From the NCBI GenBank assembly GCA_019637225.1, contig JAHBWC010000065.1, positions 1 through 51,630 of the forward strand: DNA of 51,630 nucleotides. The letters run 5' to 3'. The DNA comes from Labilithrix sp. GTDB lineage: Bacteria > Myxococcota_A > Polyangia > Polyangiales > Polyangiaceae. Shown piece after piece: positions 16,313 through 24,004 of the stretch (within the stretch, counting starts at the first letter, position 1; every line of letters starts with the position of its first letter). A program made the translations under genes and the position numbers. The notes under the pieces were generated by a model that searched no databases, was not told the origin of the DNA, and saw only the letters and a program-made list of their open reading frames with translations.

Positions 16313-16965
16313 CGGCTCCGTCCGTCTTCCTCGTCACCGATCCGCGCTGGTCGCTCGAGCGGATCGAAGCGGTGATCGAGGCCGCGGGGCGCGCGCTCGC
16401 GCCCGGAGCGCTCGGCGTCCAGCTTCGCGACAAGTCGGCGCCGCTCGCCGACCTCGCGCGCACGGCGCGAGCGTTGCGCGCCGTGACGGCTCGCGTCGGC
16501 GCGCGGTTCGTCGTCAACGCGCCGACGTCCGAGGCGCTCGAGGGCGCGGCCGCCGCGGGCGCCGACGGCGCGCACGTGCCCTGCCGGCCGGATCGCGTCG
16601 CGGAGGCGCGCGGACGCCTCGGCGCGGCGGCGTGGATCTCGACCCCCGCGCACTCCGACGAGGACGTGTCGATTGCCGCCGCCGCCGGTGCGACGGGCGT
16701 GCTCGTGAGCCCGATCTTCGCTTCCCCCGGCAAGGGTCCGCCGCGCGGCGTCGCTGCGCTCACCGCCGCGCGCGCGCGCGCGCCGGACCTCGTCGTCATC
16801 GCGCTCGGCGGCGTCGATGCGTCCTCGGCCGCGGCGTGCGCCGCCGCGGGGGCCGACGGCGTCGCGATCGTCCGCGCGCTCCTCGACGCGGGCGATCCGA
16901 CCGCCATGGCTCGAGCTCTCGACGCGCCGTTCCGAGATCGCAGAGCGCCGGCGGCGCCTCTCTGA
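16309..16965 (+). CDS. thiE: Thiamine-phosphate synthase ThiE
   Basis: A 218-residue TIM-barrel enzyme joining the HMP-pyrophosphate and thiazole-phosphate halves of thiamine. LVTDPRW at the start, QLRDKSA (about 42-48), GADGAHV, VSPIFASPGKG and ALGGVDASS near the C-terminus follow the family order. Two motifs are divergent: the usual HLGQ is HVPC and the usual ND is NA, so activity is probable but not certain; a TenI-like relative is the alternative. GTG start overlaps the lipoprotein stop. Confidence 0.85.
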   Translation: MTAPSVFLVTDPRWSLERIEAVIEAAGRALAPGALGVQLRDKSAPLADLARTARALRAVTARVGARFVVNAPTSEALEGAAAAGADGAHVPCRPDRVAEARGRLGAAAWISTPAHSDEDVSIAAAAGATGVLVSPIFASPGKGPPRGVAALTAARARAPDLVVIALGGVDASSAAACAAAGADGVAIVRALLDAGDPTAMARALDAPFRDRRAPAAPL

Positions 16966-17041
16966 CGCGTCCGCCGCGGCGCGTCCGGACGCGAGCCCGC
17001 CCATGGCGAGGCGGCCCGCCGGGGTGTAGAGTCGGGCTGCC

Positions 17042-17299
17042 ATGGCGACGTACGACGAGACCCTCAAGATCACGACCGAGATCCTCCAGAAGCACGTCGA
17101 CGGCGATCGCACGATCCGCCCGAACGATCACATCCAGAACGATCTCGGGCTCGACAGCCTCGGCGTGATGGAGCTCGTCGCCGACGTCGAAGATCGCTTC
17201 GCCGTCACGATCCCCAACGAAGTGCTCAGCGACATCTCCACGGTCGAGGACATCGCCCGAGCCCTCGTGAAGCTCCAGGGCGCCGGCGCTCCAGCCTGA
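17042..17299 (+). CDS. Acyl carrier protein (ACP-1)
   Basis: An 85-residue free-standing ACP with the phosphopantetheine attachment Ser at residue 39 in LGLDSLGVMEL, three-helix ACP pattern and acidic surface (ELVADVEDRFAV). It lies convergent with the alpha-oxoamine synthase gene, 27 bp end to end. Dedicated ACPs next to such synthases are known from bacterial serine palmitoyltransferase loci, so it probably presents the acyl chain to that enzyme. It could also be the housekeeping ACP, but no fabD/fabG/fabF set surrounds it. Confidence 0.92.
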   Translation: MATYDETLKITTEILQKHVDGDRTIRPNDHIQNDLGLDSLGVMELVADVEDRFAVTIPNEVLSDISTVEDIARALVKLQGAGAPA

Positions 17300-17326
17300 G
17301 CGCGCGGCGCGTGGGCGCCTCTGCCG

Positions 17327-18562
17327 TCAGGCGTCGGCTTCGAGCGGGCCGATGTCCTCGCCCGAGAGGACGAAGAACGCCTCACCGTACGTCTTGAGGT
17401 GCTCGAGCGCCGTGTCCATGTCCTCCTGCGAGTGGCCGCGCGTGATGTTGACGCGGAGGCGCTCCTCGCCCTGCTTCACGGAGGGGTAGGTGAGCGGGAC
17501 CATGAGCACGCCGCACTCGAGCAGCGCGACGTGCATGAAGAGCGTCTTGCGCTCCTCACGGCACATGACGGGCATGATGTGCGTGTTGCTCGTGCCGAGC
17601 TCGAAGCCCGCGTCCTTCAGCTTCCCGCGGAAGTAGTCGGCCTTCTGGTTGAGCTCGCGGACCATCGCGGGCCCGTCGGCCTCGAGCATGTCGAGGATCG
17701 TCGTGGCTGCGGCGACGACCGGCACGGGGAGCGAGGCGCTGAAGAGGAAGCTTCGCGCGTTGTGCTTGATGAGGTCGACGACGTCGCTCTTGCCGAGGAG
17801 GATGCCGCCGATGCCGCCGAAGGTCTTCGAGAACGTCGAGACGAGCACCGGGACCCGGTCGCGTAGGCCGGTCTCCTCGAGGATGCCCGTGCCGCGCTCC
17901 CCGAGCGTGCCGGTGCCGTGGGCGTCGTCGACGACGAGGACCGCCTCGTAGCGATCGCAGATGTCGACGAACTCCGCGAGGTGCGCCTTGTCGCCGTCGA
18001 GCGAGTAGACGCCCTCGACGAGGACGAGGGCGTTCTTCCGCTCGCGCGTCTTGAGGATGCGCTCGAGGCTCTTGGCCGAGTTGTGGTTGAAGAAGCGGAC
18101 CTCGGGCGCGCGGCCGGGGACGCCCGCCGCGAGGAAGGTCCCGTCGAGGATGCAGGCGTGGCTGTAGCTGTCGAGGACGAGCGTCGTGTCCTTGTCGGCG
18201 AGCGCGGCGATCGTGCCGAGCATCGCCTGGTAGCCGGTCGTGAACGTCAGGCAGGTCTCGAAGCCGAACCACTTCGCGAGGCGCTTCTCGAGCTCGACGT
18301 GCTCGGTCGTCGTCGCCTGCGGGCGCGAGCTCGACAGTCCACACGCGTACTTGTCGATCGCCTTCTTGGCGGCCTCCTTCACGCGCGGGTGGTTCGTGAG
18401 GCCGAGGTAGTCGTTCGAGCTGAAGTTGATGATCGGCTTGCCGCCGATGCTCGTGTGGAGGCCGCCGGCCTCGAACTCGCGGAAGTAGGGGTAGACCTGC
18501 TTTTCCTTCGCCTCTCGGACGCGGGCGAGCTCGGTACGGGCCTTGTCGTCGATCCAGCTCAT
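17327..18562 (-). CDS. PLP-dependent alpha-oxoamine synthase, serine-palmitoyltransferase-like
   Basis: A 411-residue fold-type I PLP enzyme of the KBL/BioF/HemA/SPT family, which condenses an amino acid with an acyl thioester, losing CO2. SSNDYLGLTNHP (about 48-59), His135 (DSYSHA), DDAHGTGTLGERG (Asp212, His215) and the Schiff-base Lys246 in STFSKTFGG are all in place. The TFSK motif and the surrounding sequence resemble bacterial SPT more than BioF or KBL. The segment GLSSSRPQ (about 75-82) replaces the usual GSGGSR-type motif, which may alter substrate choice. The ATG at 18562 is the natural start. It sits 119 bp downstream of the KS-like gene on the same strand, probably one operon. Confidence 0.88.
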   Translation of the reverse strand: MSWIDDKARTELARVREAKEKQVYPYFREFEAGGLHTSIGGKPIINFSSNDYLGLTNHPRVKEAAKKAIDKYACGLSSSRPQATTTEHVELEKRLAKWFGFETCLTFTTGYQAMLGTIAALADKDTTLVLDSYSHACILDGTFLAAGVPGRAPEVRFFNHNSAKSLERILKTRERKNALVLVEGVYSLDGDKAHLAEFVDICDRYEAVLVVDDAHGTGTLGERGTGILEETGLRDRVPVLVSTFSKTFGGIGGILLGKSDVVDLIKHNARSFLFSASLPVPVVAAATTILDMLEADGPAMVRELNQKADYFRGKLKDAGFELGTSNTHIMPVMCREERKTLFMHVALLECGVLMVPLTYPSVKQGEERLRVNITRGHSQEDMDTALEHLKTYGEAFFVLSGEDIGPLEADA

Positions 18563-18681
18563 GACCCGGCCCTTTTTGCACAGAGGCCCGCGCGCTTCCA
18601 GCAGAGAGGACCGCGAAGCGGCGTTCGCGCGCGGGCGCCGTGCCGTCGGGGTGAGGCGTGCGGGCGTCGGGTCGCGAAGGC

Positions 18682-19836
18682 TCAGGCGCGGCGCATCACG
18701 AGCGCGGAGGCGTTGCCGTAGTAGCCGACCGCCGTGACGAGGACGGTGTCGACCTTCGCCGGAGGGTTCCCCGAGACGAGGCAGGAGGGCGCCGCGCCGT
18801 CGAGCCACGCGAGCGCGGCCGACATCGCGAGGGCGCCGCCCGCGCCGAGCGTCTCGCCGAAGACCTGCTTCGGCGCGGCGACGGCGACGTCGGGGCCCAC
18901 GACCTTCTCGATCGCGGCGCGCTCTTCGGCGTCGAACTGGGCGATGCCGGAGACGCCCGACACGACGAGGTCGACGTCCTTCGCCGCGAGGCCGGCGTCG
19001 GCGAGCGCGCCGGCGATGGCCCGCTCGAGCGCCTCGCTCGACGCGAAGAGGAGCGTGACCTCGTCCTTCGGCGCGATGAAGGCCGTGCCGTAGCCGTCGA
19101 CCGTGGCGAGGACCTTCGCGCCGCGCGCCTTCGCGCGCTCGAGCGGCTCGACGACGTGGAACGCGGCGCCCTCGCCGAGGCGGGCGCCGGCGCCGTTCGT
19201 CCCGAGGACTCGAAGCTTGTCGAACGCGAGGAAGAGCGCTTCGCTCATCGACTCGCCGCCGCCGGTGAGGATGGCCTCGGCGCGGCCCGTCTCGAGGAAG
19301 AGGTCGGCGCACGACATCGCGTCGAGCGCGCCGCAGTTGCCGTCCGAGACGCTCACGTTGAGCGCGCGGAGGTCCTCCCAGATGCTGACGTAGCCGCTCG
19401 CGCTGTTCGAGACGGTGTTCGGGAACTTCGCCGGGTTGATGTAGCGCGCGTCCTCGAGCACGGCGACGCGATCGAGCTCGGTGATCGCCTCGAGGCTGCC
19501 GTAGGCGTTCGAGCAGCACACGCCGACGCGCTCGGGCGCGAGCGACGCCCACTGTCCGTCCCTCTTGAGGCCGGCGTCGTGGAGCGAGAGGCGCGCGGCG
19601 ACGACGAGCAGCTTCGTGAGCCGATCGAGCGTGCGGAGCCCCTTGTCGCCGAGGTGCTTGGTGGGGTCGAAGCCGGGCACCTCGACGATCGGCGGGTCTT
19701 CGTACGCCGCGGCGTCGAAGCTCGCGATCGGCGCTCCGCCGACCGGCGCGCCGGCGGCGAGGCCGGCGAGCGTCTCGGTCGCGCCGGTGCCGAGGGCGCT
19801 GGCGATGCCGAGCCCGGTGATCGCGCGGGGCTTCAC
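18682..19836 (-). CDS. Ketosynthase-like protein lacking catalytic residues (chain-length-factor-like)
   Basis: A 384-residue thiolase-fold KS homologue. An ungapped eye alignment to the active KS encoded just upstream puts Asn167 at the nucleophilic Cys position (a Cys follows at 168), Gly294 at the first catalytic His and Glu328 at the second. All three catalytic residues are thus replaced, while structural motifs stay (GGGES, LGEGAAFHVVEP, ETLGAGGALA). Known KS-beta/chain-length factors have this property and dimerise with an active KS. GTG start at 19836 overlaps the stop of the active KS gene (GTGA), which suits stoichiometric heterodimer synthesis. Confidence 0.85.
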   Translation of the reverse strand: MKPRAITGLGIASALGTGATETLAGLAAGAPVGGAPIASFDAAAYEDPPIVEVPGFDPTKHLGDKGLRTLDRLTKLLVVAARLSLHDAGLKRDGQWASLAPERVGVCCSNAYGSLEAITELDRVAVLEDARYINPAKFPNTVSNSASGYVSIWEDLRALNVSVSDGNCGALDAMSCADLFLETGRAEAILTGGGESMSEALFLAFDKLRVLGTNGAGARLGEGAAFHVVEPLERAKARGAKVLATVDGYGTAFIAPKDEVTLLFASSEALERAIAGALADAGLAAKDVDLVVSGVSGIAQFDAEERAAIEKVVGPDVAVAAPKQVFGETLGAGGALAMSAALAWLDGAAPSCLVSGNPPAKVDTVLVTAVGYYGNASALVMRRA

Positions 19837-21068
19837 GAGGCCGTCGCCCCCTGGGGCGGGAGCTTGCCCGGACGGGCGAGGCACGTGACCGAGTTGTAGC
19901 CGCCGAAGGCGAGGGAGTTGTTGAGGACGATGTCCGCTTTGCCCTTTCGCGGCGCGTTCGCGACGACGTCGACGTCGCAGTCCGGATCGGGCGTCTCGTA
20001 GCCGATGGTCGGCGGGTAGATCCCGGTCTCGAGCGTCATCACGCAGCCGATCGCCTCGAGCGCGCTCGCGGCGCCCATGCAGTGCCCGAGCATGCTCTTC
20101 ATGCTCGAGATCGGCACCTTGCGCTCGCCGAAGACCTCGCGCATCACCTTCGACTCGGCCGAGTCGTTGTGCTTCGTCCCCGTGCCGTGGGCGTTGACGA
20201 AGTCGATCGCGGACGGATCGAGCCCGGAGCGCTCGATCGCCTGGCGCATCGCGCCGATGCTGCCCGCCGCTTCGGGGTGAGGCCGCGTGATGTGGTACGC
20301 GTCGCAGGTCATTCCGTGTCCGCCGACCTCGGCGAGCACGCGCGCGTCGCGCCGGACCGCGTGAGCCTCGGACTCGACGACCAGGATGCCGGCGCCTTCG
20401 CCGAGGATGAGGCCCTGGCGATTGAGGTCGAACGGCTGGCACTTCGCCGGCGCCATCGCGGCGAGGCGGACGAAGCCCGAGAACTGCAGCTCTTGCAGCA
20501 TCTCGGCGGCGCCCGTGACGATCACGTCGGCCTTGCCCGCGCGGATCAGGTCGCAGGCGAGCCCGAGCGCGTAGTTGCCGGCGGCGCAGGCCGCGGGGAG
20601 GGTGAGCACCGCGCCCTCGGCGCCGATGGCGCGCGCGACGTGGATGGGCAGCAGCGTCGAGCCGTACTTCGGGATCCAGGCGCGGCGGACGCCGGGCAGG
20701 CCCTTGGCGATCCACGCGTGATCGAGGTCTTCGAGGACGTCGGCCTCGCCCATCGTCGTGCCGAGGACGACCGAGGCGCGCGGTCCCGCGAGCGCGCCTT
20801 CCGGCAGCGCGGCGTCCGCGATCGCCATGCGCGCGGCGGCGAGCGCCATCTGCGAGCAGCGGCCCATGCGGCGCGCCTCGGCGGCGGTGAGGTGGTCGCG
20901 CGGGCGGAACGCCTTCACCTCGCCGGCGTTCGAGCGCCCGAGGTTCGACGCGTCGAAGGCCTCGACGGGCGAGATGCCGCTCTTGCCCTCGGCGAGCGAC
21001 GTGAAGAAGGCGTCCTTGCCGAGCCCGATCGAGCTGACGACGCCGACCCCCGTGATGAACACACGCAC
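19833..21068 (-). CDS. Active beta-ketoacyl synthase, FabF-like
   Basis: A 411-residue condensing enzyme. The catalytic triad is complete: Cys161 in LPAACAAGN, His294 in VNAHGTGTKHND and His329 in KSMLGHCMGA. The N-terminal RVFITGVGVVSS and C-terminal NNSLAFGGYNS are typical of FabF/KS-alpha. It elongates an acyl-ACP with malonyl-ACP, or acts as one half of a KS/CLF pair. First gene of the leftward operon KS, KS-like, oxoamine synthase, divergent from the acyl-AMP ligase across a 271-bp control region. Confidence 0.93.
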   Translation of the reverse strand: MRVFITGVGVVSSIGLGKDAFFTSLAEGKSGISPVEAFDASNLGRSNAGEVKAFRPRDHLTAAEARRMGRCSQMALAAARMAIADAALPEGALAGPRASVVLGTTMGEADVLEDLDHAWIAKGLPGVRRAWIPKYGSTLLPIHVARAIGAEGAVLTLPAACAAGNYALGLACDLIRAGKADVIVTGAAEMLQELQFSGFVRLAAMAPAKCQPFDLNRQGLILGEGAGILVVESEAHAVRRDARVLAEVGGHGMTCDAYHITRPHPEAAGSIGAMRQAIERSGLDPSAIDFVNAHGTGTKHNDSAESKVMREVFGERKVPISSMKSMLGHCMGAASALEAIGCVMTLETGIYPPTIGYETPDPDCDVDVVANAPRKGKADIVLNNSLAFGGYNSVTCLARPGKLPPQGATAS

Positions 21069-21339
21069 GCGATGAAGCTCCCTCTCGGGCGCGCTTATAC
21101 CCCGCGTGGCGCCGCCGGAGCAACGAGCGCACGCCGCGCGGCCGATCCGGCGTTTCGCGCGATTTCGCGTGATTCATCGCATGGTTGAACCACTTCGGGA
21201 GGCGCGTACGGTCCTTCGCGTTGCGCCATGGATTACGCAACGCCTGATCAGCCTTTGACGCCTTGCGCGACGTGGAGCGCCGCAGTAATACGCGCGCGCC
21301 CATGAAGTATCTGGTGGTGCGTCAAACGCGAGGCCTGCG
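21069..21339. promoter_or_regulatory. Divergent control region between ketosynthase and ligase operons
   Basis: 271 bp with locally lower GC than its surroundings (for example 21160-21260), as expected of a promoter region serving both directions. It contains the 8-bp inverted repeat listed next. A TTGACG at 21255-21260 could be a -35 for the rightward operon, but no well-spaced -10 is visible. Confidence 0.45.
21218..21243. promoter_or_regulatory. Candidate operator, 8-bp inverted repeat
   Basis: GCGTTGCG (21218-21225) and CGCAACGC (21236-21243) form a perfect dyad with a 10-bp spacer, in the divergent promoter region. Size and spacing suit a dimeric regulator. No regulator gene lies next to it, so the binding protein is unknown. 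Confidence 0.45.
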
Positions 21340-23136
21340 ATGAGCGGGCGCGATCCGAGGCACGTTCCCCCGACGCTCCGCGAAGCGCTTCGCCAGCTGT
21401 CGAGCCGGGACGAGCGCGGCTTCGTCTTCGTGAGGCCGGACGGAACCGAGCGGTTTTGCTCGTTCCGCGAGCTCGGCGTCGAGGCGGAGCGCCGCGCGGC
21501 GGACCTGCACGCGCGCGGCCTCGTGAAGGGCGATCGCCTGGCGATCGCGGTGCCCGATCCCGACGAGTTCGTCCTCTCGTTCCTCGGGGCGGTGATGGGC
21601 GGCATCGTGCCGGTGCCGATCTCGCCGCAGCTCTCCTTCAAGAACATCGAGGGCTACCACGACACCGTCGCGCACATCGTGAACGCGTCCGGCGCCTCGC
21701 TGCTCCTCACGACGGCGACGACGCGCCAGTTCGTCGATCCGATCGTCCCGCGCGCGCCGAAGCTCCGCGGCGTCGTCACCGTCGACGAGCTCGGCAAGGA
21801 AGACCACGGCCGCGTCGACGTCGCGATCGATCCGACCGATCTCGCGTTCCTCCAGTTCACGTCGGGCAGCACCTCGCGCCCGAAGGGCGTGATGGTCTCG
21901 CACCGGAACCTCGCCTGGAACAGCGAGAGCTTCATGATCCACGGCCTCGCGAAGGACTCGTCCTTCGACAAGGGCGTCACGTGGCTCCCGCTCTTCCACG
22001 ACATGGGCCTCATCGGCTTCGTCGTCGGCACGATCTTCACGGACATCCCCGTCGTCTTTCTCCCGACGGCGAGCTTCGTCCGCAACCCGCGCGTGTGGCT
22101 CGACAAGATCCACCAGCACCGCGGGACCATCACGTACGCGCCGAACTTCGCCTACGCGCTCGTCGCCAAGCGGCTGAAGGACAAAGACGTCGCCGACCTC
22201 GACCTGTCGTGCCTCCGCCGCGCCGGCTGCGGAGCCGAGCCGATCCAGGCGAAGACGCTCCGGGACTTCGCGGCCAAGCTCGCGCCCGCGAAGCTCGATC
22301 CGAAGGCGTTCCTGCCCTCGTACGGCATGGCCGAGGCCACGCTCGCGATCACGTTCGTCCCGCACTCGACCGGTGTGCGCACCGACGTCATCGAGAAGAA
22401 GAGCCTCGAGGGCGGCGACGCGAAGCCGGCGTCGAGCATCGAAGACGGAGGAGCGGCGACCGATCCTTCGATGCGTGACGCAGACGTCCAGGAGCTCGTG
22501 AACTGCGGGCGGCCTTTCCCGGAGCACGCGCTGGCGATCGTCGACGAGGCGGGCAACCGCCTGGGCGATCGCCAGGTCGGCCAGATCCTCACGCGCGGGC
22601 CGAGCGTCTCGGCGGGGTACTACGAGGAGCCGGAGCTCACGGCCGAAGCCTTCAAGAAGGGCCCGGACGGCGAGACGTGGCTCTACACGGGAGACCTCGG
22701 TTACACGGTCGACGGCGAGGTCTTCGTCTGCGGTCGCCTGAAGGACATGATCATCGTCCGCGGTCGCAACTTCTACCCGAACGATCTCGAGTGGGTCGTG
22801 AGCGAGCTTCCCAGTGTGCGCCGAGGCAACGTCGTCGCGTTCAGCGTCGATGTGAACGGACCGGAGGGGCAGGGCGAGCAGCTGGTCATCGCCGCGGAGG
22901 CCTTCCAGGCGGACGCCGAGGCCCTGAAGCAGGCGATCGCGCAGGCGATTGTCTCGAATTTCTCGCTGACTACGCACGATGTCGTGATCGTGCCTCAGGG
23001 CACGCTTCCGCGGACTTCGAGCGGAAAGCCCCAGCGCCGCAAGACCCGCCAGCTGTATCTGGAGGGCACACTCGGCCGCGCACGGGCCGTGCAAGGCAAG
23101 GACGGACAGCCGGACGACGCGGGGGCGAGCGCGTAG
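21340..23136 (+). CDS. Fatty acyl-AMP ligase (FAAL-like), acyl-ACP loading enzyme
   Basis: A 598-residue adenylate-forming enzyme. P-loop FTSGSTSRPKG (about 173-183), WLPLFHDMGLIG (about 211-222), GCGAEPI, LPSYGMAEATLA and the C-terminal YTGDLGY, GRLKDMIIVRGRNFYPNDLE and catalytic Lys in SSGKPQRR are present. The HDMGLIG and FAYAL context is characteristic of FAALs, which form acyl-AMP and pass the chain to an ACP rather than CoA. Two ACP genes follow within 320 bp, which supports ACP loading. ATG at 21340; RBS not strong. Confidence 0.9.
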   Translation: MSGRDPRHVPPTLREALRQLSSRDERGFVFVRPDGTERFCSFRELGVEAERRAADLHARGLVKGDRLAIAVPDPDEFVLSFLGAVMGGIVPVPISPQLSFKNIEGYHDTVAHIVNASGASLLLTTATTRQFVDPIVPRAPKLRGVVTVDELGKEDHGRVDVAIDPTDLAFLQFTSGSTSRPKGVMVSHRNLAWNSESFMIHGLAKDSSFDKGVTWLPLFHDMGLIGFVVGTIFTDIPVVFLPTASFVRNPRVWLDKIHQHRGTITYAPNFAYALVAKRLKDKDVADLDLSCLRRAGCGAEPIQAKTLRDFAAKLAPAKLDPKAFLPSYGMAEATLAITFVPHSTGVRTDVIEKKSLEGGDAKPASSIEDGGAATDPSMRDADVQELVNCGRPFPEHALAIVDEAGNRLGDRQVGQILTRGPSVSAGYYEEPELTAEAFKKGPDGETWLYTGDLGYTVDGEVFVCGRLKDMIIVRGRNFYPNDLEWVVSELPSVRRGNVVAFSVDVNGPEGQGEQLVIAAEAFQADAEALKQAIAQAIVSNFSLTTHDVVIVPQGTLPRTSSGKPQRRKTRQLYLEGTLGRARAVQGKDGQPDDAGASA

Positions 23137-23178
23137 CTCGCTTCGCGGCCGAAGGCCGGGACAGAGGTGTTTTTCGAC

Positions 23179-23433
23179 ATGTCACGCAGCAGAACCGAGC
23201 TCCTGGATGTCTTTCGGGCGACGGCCACCGAGGTCGCCGAGAAGGACTTCAACACCGTCGCGGAGACGTCGACGATCGCCGAGCTCGGGATCGACTCGCT
23301 CGGCATGCTGGAGATCATCGGCTCGCTCGAGCGCGAGCTGCGCATCCAGATCCCCGACGAGTCGCTCGCGGGCATCGTGACCGTCAAAGACTTGCTCAAC
23401 GCCGTCGAATCGCGGCAGAGCGTTACTTCGTAG
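23179..23433 (+). CDS. Acyl carrier protein (ACP-2)
   Basis: An 84-residue ACP with attachment Ser40 in LGIDSLGMLEI. ATG at 23179 is preferred over the in-frame GTG at 23167, because the AGAGG site lies about 11 bp before the ATG and overlaps the GTG. It follows the ligase by 42 bp and precedes ACP-3 by 16 bp, so the three are one transcript. Likely acceptor of the ligase-activated chain. Confidence 0.92.
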   Translation: MSRSRTELLDVFRATATEVAEKDFNTVAETSTIAELGIDSLGMLEIIGSLERELRIQIPDESLAGIVTVKDLLNAVESRQSVTS

Positions 23434-23449
23434 ACTGCGAGGAGAGCCG

Positions 23450-23707
23450 ATGACGAACTTGAAAGAAGAGCTCCGTGCGCTGATCGCCGAGATCGCCGAG
23501 AAGGACGAGATCCCGGACGAGGTCGCGTTCAAGGACCTCGGCATCGACTCGATGATGGGCGTCGAGATCGTCGCGGCGATCGAGCGGAAGTACCAGGTGA
23601 AGATCGACGACGCTGAGCTCGTCGAGGTTACGACGCTGAATAACTCGATGGCGCTGGTGCAGAAGAAGCTTGGGGCGGGCGAGGCGACGGTTAGCGCGGC
23701 GGAGTAG
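23450..23707 (+). CDS. Acyl carrier protein (ACP-3), divergent DSMMG motif
   Basis: An 85-residue ACP with Ser34 in LGIDSMMGVEI. The usual DSL is DSM, and the fold pattern (AAIERKYQVKID, TLNNSMALVQKKL) is otherwise standard. A GAGAGCCG stretch precedes the ATG. Two adjacent, distinct ACPs suggest division of labour, for example one for the starter and one for the elongated chain. This is inference. Confidence 0.9.
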   Translation: MTNLKEELRALIAEIAEKDEIPDEVAFKDLGIDSMMGVEIVAAIERKYQVKIDDAELVEVTTLNNSMALVQKKLGAGEATVSAAE

Positions 23708-23896
23708 GGCGCGCGGCGCGCCGGGGGGCGTGAGGCGTGAGGGACGCGGGGGTGGAGCGCGCCGTTTTGGCGCGTGGCTTGTTCGTGTCGGATGATCGCC
23801 TCGCGGCGAGGATCTGTTCAGGCGTGGCATCGGACCGGGCCGCTTTTAGGGGGCGTCCGCGATCAGGTGCTGGGGCTCAGGCCGTGGCGCGCCGTC

Positions 23897-24004
23897 GTCG
23901 GCGTGCTCTGGTTGGTCATGCCGGCGGCGCACAAAGCGCGCCGCCGCTTCGCGGCGTCACGCTTTCTGCGCCAAGGGGGGCATGACCAACCAGAGCACGC
24001 CGAC
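23897..24004. repeat. Perfect 26-bp inverted repeat enclosing a 56-nt loop with an inner hairpin
   Basis: Left arm 23897-23922 and right arm 23979-24004 are perfect reverse complements over 26 bp. The loop holds a second hairpin (CGCCGC at 23942-23947 with GCGGCG at 23951-23956). The right arm covers the start codon (23982) and the first seven codons of the four-helix-bundle gene, so the mRNA start would be locked in a long stem if transcription began upstream of the left arm. Confidence 0.9.

Noticed and set aside
13728..16907. A 1059-codon minus-strand open frame over the acyltransferase and thi genes
   Set aside because: It is antisense to ThiG, ThiE and the acyltransferase, which have clear motifs; no domain is seen.
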